Assembly: GCA_036401375.1 (NCBI GenBank)
Contig: DASWVB010000004.1
Location: forward strand, 1-64,000
Source of the DNA: DASWUZ01 sp036401375
GTDB lineage: Bacteria > Acidobacteriota > Terriglobia > Terriglobales > Acidobacteriaceae
Reading direction: 5' to 3'
DNA: 64,000 nt
A program made the position numbers and the translations under genes. The notes beneath the pieces were generated by a model. It made no database searches. It was not told the origin of the DNA and saw nothing but the letters and a program-made list of their open reading frames with translations. Below are positions 1-8,407 of this stretch, in pieces (position 1 is the first letter of the stretch; each line of letters begins with the position of its first letter).

Positions 1-1
1 A

Positions 2-514
2 GACAGACTCTACCTCTTTGAACAGCGGCTGCGCGAGTACGATGCAGGCGTCTACCAGGCCACAGCGAGCTCGTTGCCATCCATCATCGCGCGGGTGCTT
101 TCATTCCGCGAAAAGAGCAGCATCGCCGTCCCGCAGGGTATCGCGCAAGGCTGGATGCAACATCCCGCCACCTTTGTGACCGATGCTGTGTCTTATTCCA
201 CCCACGCACTCGATGCGCTCGACGGAGTGCTCACCGGATGCACCGTTGCAATCGCTCTTACGGGCACTATCGTCCTCCAACATACGCAGGCCCAGGGTCC
301 CCGCCGGCTGACCCTCGTTCCCGACTACCATCTCTGCGTCGTCTTCGCAGAGCAGATCGTTGGCACCGTCCCTGAGGCCTTTGAACGACTTGCTGCAACC
401 GGGACCCTGCCTACCACCTTCATCTCCGGCCCCTCCGCCACGGCAGACATTGAGATGACGCGCGTGAAGGGCGTACACGGACCGCGCTTCTTCGACGTGA
501 TCATCGTAAGCTGA
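2..514 (+). CDS. lutC: LutC/YkgG-type LUD-domain protein (5' truncated by window)
   Basis: The reading frame is open from the first bases of the window and ends at a TGA at 512-514, so only the C-terminal 170 residues are visible. The tail SGPSATADIEMTRVKGVHGP matches the end of the LUD domain of LutC/YkgG proteins, in which S/G-rich and IE...GVHGP segments are conserved. In characterised systems LutC works with the Fe-S proteins LutA and LutB in L-lactate oxidation to pyruvate. Neither partner is visible here; they may lie to the left. The TTG at 74 is inside the domain and is not the true start. The family call is firm; a role in lactate use is inference. Confidence 0.85.
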   Translation, partial: DRLYLFEQRLREYDAGVYQATASSLPSIIARVLSFREKSSIAVPQGIAQGWMQHPATFVTDAVSYSTHALDALDGVLTGCTVAIALTGTIVLQHTQAQGPRRLTLVPDYHLCVVFAEQIVGTVPEAFERLAATGTLPTTFISGPSATADIEMTRVKGVHGPRFFDVIIVS

Positions 515-561
515 TACAGCGCACAGGAATTTCTAATCTGATTGCCGACTGCCCGCAAAAC

Positions 562-1722
562 TCAGAGCCGGCGCCAATGCTCAAGGATGAAGTTATCCGT
601 CATCCCCGCAATATAATCGGCCACCACGCGAGGCGCTCCATCCTCCGCCGCAAGCGCCGCATAACTGCCGGGGAGCAGCTCCGGATGCTTCACCCAGTAG
701 TGGAACATCCCGCTAACGACCTTTTCTGCCTGTTCATGATCGCGCTGCAGCTCCTCTGATACATCAAGGTGCGCGCGCAAATACTTCTTAGCCTGGCAGC
801 GTGCCTTCTCCATCTCGGGCGAGAGCGCGACCAGCCTCGCAGGATGCCGCCGCACATCATCGAGGGTCACGACCCCCGCGTCCTCGATGCGCCGCGCCGT
901 CTCGCGGATCAAGTCGCTGGTCATCCGGTTCAGCATGCGTGTGAGCGCGCCCGCCAGCAACAATTTACCCGCCGCCGCCGAGTGCTCCGTTAGCATGCGT
1001 GCATAGCAGTTTGCAAACAGTTCAACCTCGGCGAGCGACTGCTCGAGGTCGAGAACATTCGCCTCCAGCCCATCATCAAGGTCCGCTGCGAGATACGAAA
1101 TCTCGTCCGCAAGGTCGATCAGCTGCGCCTCGAGCGGCGGCCGCAGATTGAGAAAATACTGCGCCAGTTCAGGGTGCTGCTCCACACTGTAGTCGCGCGA
1201 ATGCTTCACGATACCCTCGCGCACACCCAGGGTAAGATTCAGCCCGGGATGCGCCGCGTATCGCTGCTCAAAGTGCTCCACGATGCGGAGCGCGTGCAGG
1301 TTGTGATCGAAGCCGAGCCCATACTCCTGCATGCCGGCGTTGAGCGCGCGCTCCCCCGCATGGCCGAATGGAGGGTGCCCTATGTCGTGCGCGAGCGCCA
1401 GGGCCTCGGCAAGGTCACGGTTCAAGCCCAGAGCGCCGGCCACGGTGCGCGCAATCTGCGCAACCTCAAGGGTATGCGTCAGGCGGCTGCGGAAGTGGTC
1501 CGAAAATCGCGTCGTAAAGACCTGCGTCTTCCCCGCCATGCGACGAAAGGAGCGCGCATGCAGAATGCGTCCGCGGTCCCGCTCAAACGCGGAGCGGTAC
1601 GCGTGCACATTTTCAGGATATGTGCGGGCCGCCAGCAGGTCGCCCTCTCCGGGCTCTTGCACCGCATGCCCAGCCAGGTGGCTGGCAGCGGCGGAAGACG
1701 AGTTTAGAAATATCGGAGGCAC
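562..1722 (-). CDS. dgt: dGTPase-like deoxyguanosinetriphosphate triphosphohydrolase
   Basis: A 386-residue HD-domain phosphohydrolase. The N-terminal third has the family block RILHARSFRRMAGKTQVF (about residues 52-69), then the metal ligands: His83 in LTHTLEVAQI and His112-Asp113 in LAHDIGHPPFGHAGE. Dgt-type enzymes hydrolyse dGTP (often other dNTPs) to the deoxynucleoside and triphosphate. The length fits the short bacterial dGTPase-like subfamily rather than the ~500-residue E. coli enzyme. It lies about 100 bp downstream of the uricase gene on the same strand, so it could be the last gene of the purine operon, or it could have its own promoter in that gap. Releasing deoxyguanosine would fit purine turnover, but this is inference. 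Confidence 0.9.
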   Translation of the reverse strand: MPPIFLNSSSAAASHLAGHAVQEPGEGDLLAARTYPENVHAYRSAFERDRGRILHARSFRRMAGKTQVFTTRFSDHFRSRLTHTLEVAQIARTVAGALGLNRDLAEALALAHDIGHPPFGHAGERALNAGMQEYGLGFDHNLHALRIVEHFEQRYAAHPGLNLTLGVREGIVKHSRDYSVEQHPELAQYFLNLRPPLEAQLIDLADEISYLAADLDDGLEANVLDLEQSLAEVELFANCYARMLTEHSAAAGKLLLAGALTRMLNRMTSDLIRETARRIEDAGVVTLDDVRRHPARLVALSPEMEKARCQAKKYLRAHLDVSEELQRDHEQAEKVVSGMFHYWVKHPELLPGSYAALAAEDGAPRVVADYIAGMTDNFILEHWRRL

Positions 1723-1824
1723 TATCTCAGTCTACCTTTTGAGACCGCCCGCTTTCGAGAGCTGAAGCCTGGAGGTCGCAGCGGTAAGCGACAAAAGGCC
1801 TCGTCAATCGCGGATTGCGGGATA

Positions 1825-2667
1825 CTACCGCACGATCCGAGCCTCGATGGAACCGTGCGGCTCATCGATCGGCACAAAGATCTCGTTCGGATTGTTCTGC
1901 CCAAACGGCGCCAGGTTAACGAGGAGGCAATGCCGGTTCGGCATCGACAGGTTCATCTCGACCACGCTGCCCGCCACAGCCAGCACCGCCTCGCCCATGG
2001 CAAACAGGGTATGCTGCACCGACAAGCTGCGATGCTCCGCAAATGCAGTAAGCAGCGTTCCCGTGATCTGCGCGCGTAGTGCCGGATAATCGAGCGGGCC
2101 CGCCGCGTAGGCCCACGTGGCGGTGAGCTCCGTACCAAACAACCGGTCCGAGGATTCAGGCAGCGTTGTAAGCCGGTCCCGGACGAAACCCTCGAAAGCC
2201 GAATTCGCAGTCTTCAGAATTATGAGGTTCTTCACCCCCGAGACGACACGAGACTCGCCCTGCCGCGATCCGCGCACCGCTGTGGTCTGTATCGCAAGAT
2301 CGCGCTGCTCGAACGTCGTGGGGTGAGCCTGTCCATCGACCAAGACGTGCGCCCACCGCTTCTCTGCGATCTCCACACTGACGGTGCTCGCCGCCGCTGC
2401 TGCAATCAGGAAATGCTCCACCAGCTCCCGCGCAAACTCCTCGACCGAGCCCGCGGCCGAGTCACGCGCGAGGGAGTAGACCGTATTCTTCATCGTGTCT
2501 GTCGGCAGTACCCTGCTGTTGTCGCCCGCGACAAAGCAGCTCTCGTAGTCACCCTCGAACGCGATGTTCACGTTCCAGTCCCTCACCTCATGAGCAACCT
2601 CGCCGCGGGTCACCTTCACCAGGCGTACTCGCGACTTGCCGTAGCGATTTTCGGCCAGCTTCGCCAT
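1825..2667 (-). CDS. pucL: Uricase (factor-independent urate hydroxylase)
   Basis: A 280-residue protein of the cofactor-free urate oxidase family, which converts urate with O2 to 5-hydroxyisourate and H2O2. Recognisable segments are ENRYGKSRVRLVKV near the N-terminus, LPTDTMKNTVYSLAR (the conserved TDT...KN motif of the first T-fold domain), and a C-terminal tail containing NPNEIFVPIDEPHGSIEARI typical of the second T-fold domain. The start ATG is 3 bp after the stop of the hydroxyisourate hydrolase gene, with a G-rich Shine-Dalgarno in that junction, so the two are translated from one message. It is the last clear gene of the ureide operon although it catalyses the first ring-opening step. 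Confidence 0.95.
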   Translation of the reverse strand: MAKLAENRYGKSRVRLVKVTRGEVAHEVRDWNVNIAFEGDYESCFVAGDNSRVLPTDTMKNTVYSLARDSAAGSVEEFARELVEHFLIAAAAASTVSVEIAEKRWAHVLVDGQAHPTTFEQRDLAIQTTAVRGSRQGESRVVSGVKNLIILKTANSAFEGFVRDRLTTLPESSDRLFGTELTATWAYAAGPLDYPALRAQITGTLLTAFAEHRSLSVQHTLFAMGEAVLAVAGSVVEMNLSMPNRHCLLVNLAPFGQNNPNEIFVPIDEPHGSIEARIVR

Positions 2668-2670
2668 CTC

Positions 2671-3036
2671 TCACGACCCCCGGTACGTTGTATAGCCGTT
2701 CGGACTTAAGAGCAAAGGCATGTGGTAACTCGAACTTGGCTCGCGCACAATAAAGCTGATCACGACTTCGGGATAGAGCGGCGACTCGCCTTCCATTTCC
2801 AGTGTGCCCGGCGGATGAGACGCCCGAAAGTAAGCTTGCGTATTGAAGACGAGCCGATACTCCGACCGCAGCACGTCCCCCATGGCAAGCAGTTCCCTGC
2901 AGCGTCCGTCGGCATCGGTAGTCTGCGCAGCAACCTCCACCCAGACTCCGTCTATAAGACGAAGCAGCTTGACGCTAACCCCAGCAGCCGGTCCCCCGAG
3001 CGCCAGATCGAGCACGTGCGTGGAGATTCCGCTCAA
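2671..3036 (-). CDS. uraH: 5-hydroxyisourate hydrolase (transthyretin-like)
   Basis: This small beta-sandwich enzyme hydrolyses 5-hydroxyisourate to OHCU. It has the N-terminal signature ISTHVLDLALGGPAAGV and ends in YRGS, the C-terminal tetrapeptide that distinguishes HIU hydrolase from transthyretin. A GTG at 3066 would add ten residues, but I prefer the TTG at 3036: it is preceded by an AGGGAG Shine-Dalgarno about 6 nt upstream, starts the protein right before the conserved strand, and overlaps the TGA of uraD as TTGA, a classic coupling arrangement. That gives 121 residues, the normal size for the family. Confidence 0.93.
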   Translation of the reverse strand: MSGISTHVLDLALGGPAAGVSVKLLRLIDGVWVEVAAQTTDADGRCRELLAMGDVLRSEYRLVFNTQAYFRASHPPGTLEMEGESPLYPEVVISFIVREPSSSYHMPLLLSPNGYTTYRGS

Positions 3037-3563
3037 GCGCCGCTCCCTTGTGCCGCACCCAGCCACTTCGCCAATCGAAGACGTGTAATCAGCCGCTGCT
3101 GCTCCGCCGCCTCCCCGATCTCGCTGGCGGCATCGTTTTGCAGACGCCGCTTAAGAATGCCCAGCATCTCCTCCGCCGACTTACCCGTAGCGCACACAAT
3201 ATAAGTGAACCCGAACCGCTCCTCATACAATCGATTCCCCTCGGCGAGGGCGCGGTGCACTTCGCCATCCGCACCCCGTGCGCCAGCCTGCTCCTGCTCG
3301 GACCATCTCGCAAATTGCGCCTCAGCCCCTGCAGCCCGCGCGCGCTCCCCGATCCGCGGATGACAGGCAAAGGCCTCGATCCAATCCTCACGCCCGGCCG
3401 ACGACCACGCCTCATCCGCCGCACGGAACAGCGCATCCTGGGTGTGAAGCGGCCGCCGCGCCACCACCGCAGCAGCCCACGCACGCGACCCGCAGCAGGG
3501 CAGCAACTCGCTCACCGCATCCTCCGCACCGCGCGCGTTCCACACCGCCAGCACCTCATCCAT
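3033..3563 (-). CDS. uraD: OHCU decarboxylase
   Basis: A 176-residue member of the 2-oxo-4-hydroxy-4-carboxy-5-ureidoimidazoline decarboxylase family, which makes S-allantoin from the unstable OHCU. The signature FACHPRIGE carries the catalytic His, and FGFTYIVCATGKSAEEML near the C-terminus is the second conserved block; the family's Glu and Arg residues also appear present. The gene sits between the ureidoglycolate amidohydrolase (9-bp gap upstream) and uraH (4-nt stop/start overlap), completing the two non-uricase steps needed for stereospecific allantoin formation. Confidence 0.95.
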   Translation of the reverse strand: MDEVLAVWNARGAEDAVSELLPCCGSRAWAAAVVARRPLHTQDALFRAADEAWSSAGREDWIEAFACHPRIGERARAAGAEAQFARWSEQEQAGARGADGEVHRALAEGNRLYEERFGFTYIVCATGKSAEEMLGILKRRLQNDAASEIGEAAEQQRLITRLRLAKWLGAAQGSGA

Positions 3564-3572
3564 CGCAAGCCC

Positions 3573-4823
3573 TCATGCCGCAGCCGAGCCGGCTAGGGCA
3601 GCCAGCGTCTCCGCCAGCACCAGCACTCCGGCAGCGATGTCCTTCGGACTCGCATATTCGTCAGGACGATGGCTGACGCCACCGCGACATGGAATGAAAA
3701 CCATCCCCACCTCAGCAACCCGGGACATGAACAAGCTGTCATGGTAAGCGCGACTCACCATTGGCCTGTGACTCACATGATGCTGATCACACGCAGCCGC
3801 GATCGCTTGGGTGATCACCGGCGAACACACCGCCGGGGCGTCCGCATTCAGCAACTCATACCTCACCGTCAGCCGCCGCGACGCGCCAACCTCATCGCCC
3901 GCCGCAACGATGCTTTGTAACACGCCATCCCGCCGCTTCAGCTCCGTATCGCGCACGTCGAGCCCCAGCGTTACACGGCTCGGGATACTGTTCACCGCCC
4001 CCGGAAAGACCTCGCACAATCCAACTGTGGCGACCGTGTCGACGGCTCCCGACTCTCGCGCCGCCCGCTCGACCGCGAGCACGATCTCAGCCGCACCCGC
4101 GAGCGCATCGCGACGTTGCGGCATCAGCACCGCACCGGCGTGCCCGCCCTCACCCTCGATCACAATCCGCAAGCTGGCCGGCGCCGCAATGCTGGTCACG
4201 ATTCCGATGGCGAGGCCCTCCCGCTCAAGCAAAGCTCCCTGCTCGATGTGCAGCTCGACGAAGTGAGAGTAGTAGCCACTCGGCAGCACAGTCCCAAGAA
4301 GCTCGCCTTGAAACCCAGCTTTACCGCGCAGCAGATCGAGCGTGCAGCCCTCACGATCCTTCAGCTTCGCGGCCGCCTCTGGCGCAAGCGATCCAGAGAG
4401 CAGCCGGCTGCCCAGGCATCCGATGCCAAACCTCGTCGGCTCCTCAGAGGTGAACATCAACAGCTCGATCGAGCGCCGCGGACGAAAGCCGCTGCGCTGC
4501 AATGTGCGTATCGCCTCGAGCCCGCCCAGCACTCCTACCGTCCCGTCGTACATCCCCGCATTCGGTATCGCATCCGTATGCGACCCCGTTCCGACCGCGC
4601 CCGGCAATGAGTCTTCAACGGCCCAGCGCGCGAAGGTATTTCCGACCGCATCCACGCGCACCTCCAGTCCCGCTGCAGCAAACAGACCCTTGAGGTACTG
4701 CCGCGCCTCGTGGTCCTGCTCACTGAAGACCACTCGCGTGACCGCCGGTGCAGTCGCCTCAGAAAACGTGGCGAGCCGATCGAGCTCCCGCTGCAGTCGC
4801 TCCGTGTCGACGATCAGCTCCAT
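3573..4823 (-). CDS. uah: M20 amidohydrolase, probable ureidoglycolate amidohydrolase (plant-type UAH)
   Basis: A 416-residue M20-family hydrolase with two-metal ligands in GSHTDAIPNAGMYDG, TSEEPTRFG and ELHIEQG, plus the lid motif GHAGAVLMPQRRD. These and the C-terminal blocks SRAYHDSLFMSR and FIPCRGGVSHRPDEY resemble, from memory, plant ureidoglycolate amidohydrolase more than AllC, which usually has NHAGTTPM at the lid. UAH converts S-ureidoglycolate to glyoxylate, CO2 and two ammonia. I start at the ATG at 4823; the frame is open further upstream into the allE end but those residues (to 4913) match nothing. Its position directly after the ureidoglycine aminohydrolase gene supports the last step of the ureide pathway. 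Substrate assignment is inferred, not measured. Confidence 0.85.
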   Translation of the reverse strand: MELIVDTERLQRELDRLATFSEATAPAVTRVVFSEQDHEARQYLKGLFAAAGLEVRVDAVGNTFARWAVEDSLPGAVGTGSHTDAIPNAGMYDGTVGVLGGLEAIRTLQRSGFRPRRSIELLMFTSEEPTRFGIGCLGSRLLSGSLAPEAAAKLKDREGCTLDLLRGKAGFQGELLGTVLPSGYYSHFVELHIEQGALLEREGLAIGIVTSIAAPASLRIVIEGEGGHAGAVLMPQRRDALAGAAEIVLAVERAARESGAVDTVATVGLCEVFPGAVNSIPSRVTLGLDVRDTELKRRDGVLQSIVAAGDEVGASRRLTVRYELLNADAPAVCSPVITQAIAAACDQHHVSHRPMVSRAYHDSLFMSRVAEVGMVFIPCRGGVSHRPDEYASPKDIAAGVLVLAETLAALAGSAAA

Positions 4824-4834
4824 AAGAGAATCCT

Positions 4835-5572
4835 CTACCGCACCGCAGGCGAACGGTTCCAATTCTTGTAGATGAGGTACTTCGCCGGCGCCTTGCCGAG
4901 TGCGCCAAACCACTGCGGACAGAAGGGCGCCATCCAGATAAAATCTCCGGCCGCCACCGGGTACCAGCTATCGGCGAGGCGATAAATCCCGCCGCCTTCC
5001 AGCATCAGCAGCCCGTGCTCCATCACGTGCACCTCGACCATCGCGAGCGCTGCGCCCGGCTGGTACGTCATCGTGTTCACCGCAAAGTCGAAGCCGAGAT
5101 GGTCAGGCAGCAGCGAGCGCACCTGCAGCGCCTCATCGCCCATCAATGCCTGCGGTGCAATCTCTTCTTCCGTCGAGATGAGAGCCGCGGCCGCGGCGAC
5201 GCCATCAATCGGCTGATACGGTTTCTCGATCACTGCGAGTCGCGCCGCACCGGTTGCCGAAACCACGTGCTGACAATCCTGCGGAAGGTAAGCAAAGCCG
5301 CCTGCGACCAGCGCATGTCGCATGCCGCCAAGCTCTACAACGACCGCACCCGAGAGCACATAGATGAACCGCTGCACAGCGGTCTCGCCCAGGCACCCGC
5401 CTGCCTCCAGTTCAGCGGAGTACTGCGTGAACCCAGAACCCATCGCCGGCGCCGCATGCACAATCGCCGTCGCGCGCTCCATCCCCGGCAGCGGCGCACG
5501 CACGAATGTGTCGGGCGATTGCAGCAGGTGCGAACGACAGATGGTGCTGCGCGTGTGCCCCAAATTTTGCAA
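4835..5572 (-). CDS. allE: (S)-ureidoglycine aminohydrolase (bicupin)
   Basis: A 245-residue double-cupin protein. The first cupin runs roughly through residues 60-115 (FIYVLSGAVVVELGG ... YLPQDCQHVV) and the second through about 165-235 (VEVHVMEHGLLMLEGGGIY, then AGDFIWMAPFCPQWF), where His and Glu residues would bind Mn2+. The enzyme removes ammonia from S-ureidoglycine to give S-ureidoglycolate, preventing its spontaneous non-specific decay. The gene is 72 bp downstream of the allantoate amidohydrolase gene and 11 bp upstream of the ureidoglycolate amidohydrolase gene, so gene order equals reaction order here. Confidence 0.92.
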   Translation of the reverse strand: MQNLGHTRSTICRSHLLQSPDTFVRAPLPGMERATAIVHAAPAMGSGFTQYSAELEAGGCLGETAVQRFIYVLSGAVVVELGGMRHALVAGGFAYLPQDCQHVVSATGAARLAVIEKPYQPIDGVAAAAALISTEEEIAPQALMGDEALQVRSLLPDHLGFDFAVNTMTYQPGAALAMVEVHVMEHGLLMLEGGGIYRLADSWYPVAAGDFIWMAPFCPQWFGALGKAPAKYLIYKNWNRSPAVR

Positions 5573-5644
5573 AGACTGCCTCTCCAGACCAGATCTTCCC
5601 CGGGGGCGATCCGTCAGCAGAGCGACAGGCCGCCACGTCGCCCA

Positions 5645-6892
5645 TCAAGGGCGCTGCAGGTGGTCTAAGAAGTATAGTCCGGCATCAAGCGCAGCCTGCA
5701 CATCTTCAACCCGCACCGTCTCGTCGGGATGATGGCTGATTCCGCCGGGCGAAGGGAGAAACAGCATCGCAGCCGGCACCTTCGCAGCCATCACCATTGC
5801 ATCGTGTCCGGCGCCGCTGGTCAGCCTTCGAGAGATCGATCCAGTCGCCCGCACCGCCCGCTCCAGCTGGTCCGTCAGCACAGGGTTCATCGCAACCGCA
5901 TCGCGCTCAGAACGCGTTCGCGCCTCGACCTGAAGTCCCCTCTGCTGACCGATCCTGCGCGCCCGCGCTACAAGCTGATCCAGCGCCTCCCCGCGCTGCT
6001 GGTCGCTCGCGTGGCGCAGATCGAGGCTGACGATCGCCTCACCGGGAATCACATTCGCGGTGTCAGGCCGCACCTCGATCTCACCCACTGTCGCCACCAT
6101 GTCTGCCACCGAGCGGGCCACCCGCTCGACGGCGAGCAGCCACTCCGCCGCGCCCGCCAGGGCATCCCGCCGCATCTCCATCGGAGTCGTACCCGCGTGG
6201 TTCGCCTCGCCTACGAACCGCAGATCGAGCCGCGTCTGACCGGCGATCGCCTCCACCACTCCGAGGTTCCGGACGCCGGATGCTTGAGTCCGCGATGCAG
6301 GTGACAACGAATCGAGAACCGGCCCCTGCTCGATGTGAAACTCGACGTAACCGAAGGTATCCGGATGCATCGCCGCCCCGGCCATCTGCAGCGGGTCGAG
6401 ACCGAAGCTTCGGATCGCCTTTTCGACGCTGATCCCGTTTGCGTCACGGCGCTGCATCAGCTCTTCATCCACCTCGCCCGTCAAGGCGCGGCTGCCCAGG
6501 AACGGCAGTCCGAAGCGAACTCCCTCTTCCTCAGAGAACGCCACTACCTCGATGTCAAAGCCCGGGCTGCGACGATCGAGACACCTGAGCAGCTGAATCG
6601 CGAGCACCACCCCCAGAACCCCATCGTAAGCACCGGCCGCAGGAACAGTATCGACATGCGAACCAAGCAGCAGCCGCGCACCGCGCCCCACCTCATCCCG
6701 ATATAACCCGCGAAGGTTCCCCATCGCATCGAGCCAGACCTCCATGCCGATCTGCAGCATCTGCTCCCCGAGAAGGCGGTGCACATCGTGCATCGGTGCC
6801 GACAGAAACGTGCGCGTCGTGTTGGTCGGGTCTTCACTCAGCTGCGCAATGCTGCGGCAGTCCTCGATCACCTGCTGCGCTCTTGACTTCAT
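5645..6892 (-). CDS. allC: Allantoate amidohydrolase (M20)
   Basis: A 415-residue Zn/Mn-dependent M20 hydrolase. Metal and catalytic motifs are LGSHVDTVPAAGAYDG, FSEEEGVRFG and EFHIEQGPVLD; the dimerisation-lid motif NHAGTTPMEMRRDALAGAAE is the one typical of AllC/carbamoylase enzymes. It would convert allantoate to S-ureidoglycine, CO2 and ammonia. The ATG at 6892 overlaps the TGA of the allantoinase gene as ATGA, which fixes the start; the open frame upstream is inside allB. The sister M20 gene at 3573-4823 has a different lid motif and probably acts two steps later. Confidence 0.9.
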   Translation of the reverse strand: MKSRAQQVIEDCRSIAQLSEDPTNTTRTFLSAPMHDVHRLLGEQMLQIGMEVWLDAMGNLRGLYRDEVGRGARLLLGSHVDTVPAAGAYDGVLGVVLAIQLLRCLDRRSPGFDIEVVAFSEEEGVRFGLPFLGSRALTGEVDEELMQRRDANGISVEKAIRSFGLDPLQMAGAAMHPDTFGYVEFHIEQGPVLDSLSPASRTQASGVRNLGVVEAIAGQTRLDLRFVGEANHAGTTPMEMRRDALAGAAEWLLAVERVARSVADMVATVGEIEVRPDTANVIPGEAIVSLDLRHASDQQRGEALDQLVARARRIGQQRGLQVEARTRSERDAVAMNPVLTDQLERAVRATGSISRRLTSGAGHDAMVMAAKVPAAMLFLPSPGGISHHPDETVRVEDVQAALDAGLYFLDHLQRP

Positions 6893-8244
6893 CGCACCAG
6901 CTCCACTCCGTGCGGCTCTCCTAAAAAGACGTCGTCGGCATAGACCCTTCGTCCGCGCACATAAGTGGCCTTTACTGAACCCCTCAGTTGCTCGCCCATA
7001 TAGGCCGAGATGGGGTGGCGGTACCATAACCGCTCCGGCGTCACTGTGACTGCCGCATCCGGATCGAAGACTATAAAGTCAGCATCGAAGCCAGCCTCGA
7101 TCCTGCCCTTCCGCTCCTGCAGGCCGGCCAGCCGCGCAGGCGCCTCCGCCATCCAGCGCACCAGGTCGTCGATTCCGACCCCCCGGGCCGACGCGTCGGT
7201 CCACATCACCGCCAGGCTCACGCTCAGGCTGGCTATGCCGCCCCATGCCGTTAAAAAACTTCCCTCTGCAGACCGCTTCATCTGCGGCGGGCATGGGGAG
7301 TGGTCCGTCGCGACGAGGTCGATCAATCCCTCTTTGAGCGCACTCCAAAGAAGCTCACGATTAGCCCTGCCGCGTATCGGCGGGGCACACTTGAGCAGCG
7401 TCGCACCATCGGCAATCTCCTCCGCCGCGAAGTGCAGGTAATGCGGACACGTCTCGACCGTAATCGACAGCCCCTCAGACCTGGCCTGGCGAAGCATGGG
7501 CAACGCCGCCGCGGAAGAGAGATGCACGATGTGAACGCGGCAGCCAAACTCCCTCGACAGATCGATCATCAGCCGGATCGCATCGGTCTCTGCCTCGTCG
7601 GGCCGGGAGGCCAGGTAGGTCGAATACCGCCTCCAGTCCGCGCCCTCAAGCTCGCGGCCCGCCCGCTCCAAAGCCGGCGCAAGCTCCGCGTGAACTAACA
7701 GCGGCAGCCCGGTCCGCGCGACGTGAGGCATGGCCGCACGAAGCTCCTGCTCGTTAACCATCGTGAACCCATCGATGCCAGGGAAGACGAGAAAGCACTT
7801 GAAGCCAGCGACCCCTGCAGCGGCCAATGGTTCGATGTCGAGCTGGTTACCCGAGACGACCCCGCCCCAGGCCGCCCAGTCTACCCAGCAGCGCCCGGCC
7901 GCGGCCTGGCGCTTCTGCTCAAGCGCCGCAACCGTGCTGGTCTCGGGCAGGCAGTTGAGAGGCATATCGACCAGGGTCGTATAACCGCCCGCGGCTGCTG
8001 CGCGAGTCGCGGTTTCGTAACCCTCCCAATCCGTGCGGCCGGGCTCATTGATATGTACGTGCGTATCGACCAGGCCGGGCAGCAGGTAATGGTTGCCCAG
8101 ATCGTGGACCTCATAACCACCCAACGCTGCGCCACCCGGCAGCACTGCCTCGATCCGCCCGTCTGCAAAAAGCACAGCCGCACTCACCACCCCTGCCGGA
8201 GTAACAACGCGCTTCGAGGCAAAGGCCGCCTTAAGGCCCCTCAT
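6889..8244 (-). CDS. allB: Allantoinase
   Basis: A 451-residue cyclic amidohydrolase of the allantoinase/dihydroorotase family. The binuclear metal site is visible: DTHVHINEPG (about residues 60-69, His62 and His64), the bridging Lys149 in GFKCFLVFPG, His in LLVHAEL, HIVHLSS and ETCPHYLHF, and the catalytic Asp in VATDHSPC. It opens the hydantoin ring of S-allantoin to allantoate. It is the first gene of the minus-strand ureide operon; the 163 bp between it and the divergent Rieske gene should contain the operon promoter. No linked transcription regulator for the pathway is present in the window. Confidence 0.96.
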   Translation of the reverse strand: MRGLKAAFASKRVVTPAGVVSAAVLFADGRIEAVLPGGAALGGYEVHDLGNHYLLPGLVDTHVHINEPGRTDWEGYETATRAAAAGGYTTLVDMPLNCLPETSTVAALEQKRQAAAGRCWVDWAAWGGVVSGNQLDIEPLAAAGVAGFKCFLVFPGIDGFTMVNEQELRAAMPHVARTGLPLLVHAELAPALERAGRELEGADWRRYSTYLASRPDEAETDAIRLMIDLSREFGCRVHIVHLSSAAALPMLRQARSEGLSITVETCPHYLHFAAEEIADGATLLKCAPPIRGRANRELLWSALKEGLIDLVATDHSPCPPQMKRSAEGSFLTAWGGIASLSVSLAVMWTDASARGVGIDDLVRWMAEAPARLAGLQERKGRIEAGFDADFIVFDPDAAVTVTPERLWYRHPISAYMGEQLRGSVKATYVRGRRVYADDVFLGEPHGVELVR

Positions 8245-8407
8245 GCAACCGCCGCGCTAACTCTCAAGCGAGTCATCAACCTGTCACCATCTACTCAAGA
8301 GTGGAATTCCTTACCTTTATCGCATAGTCTCAGACTTGCAGGCCTCTCCGCCAAACAGGCTTGAGGGTCCAGGCTGAAAACAACGTCCGTTCCACGAGGC
8401 AACCGCG

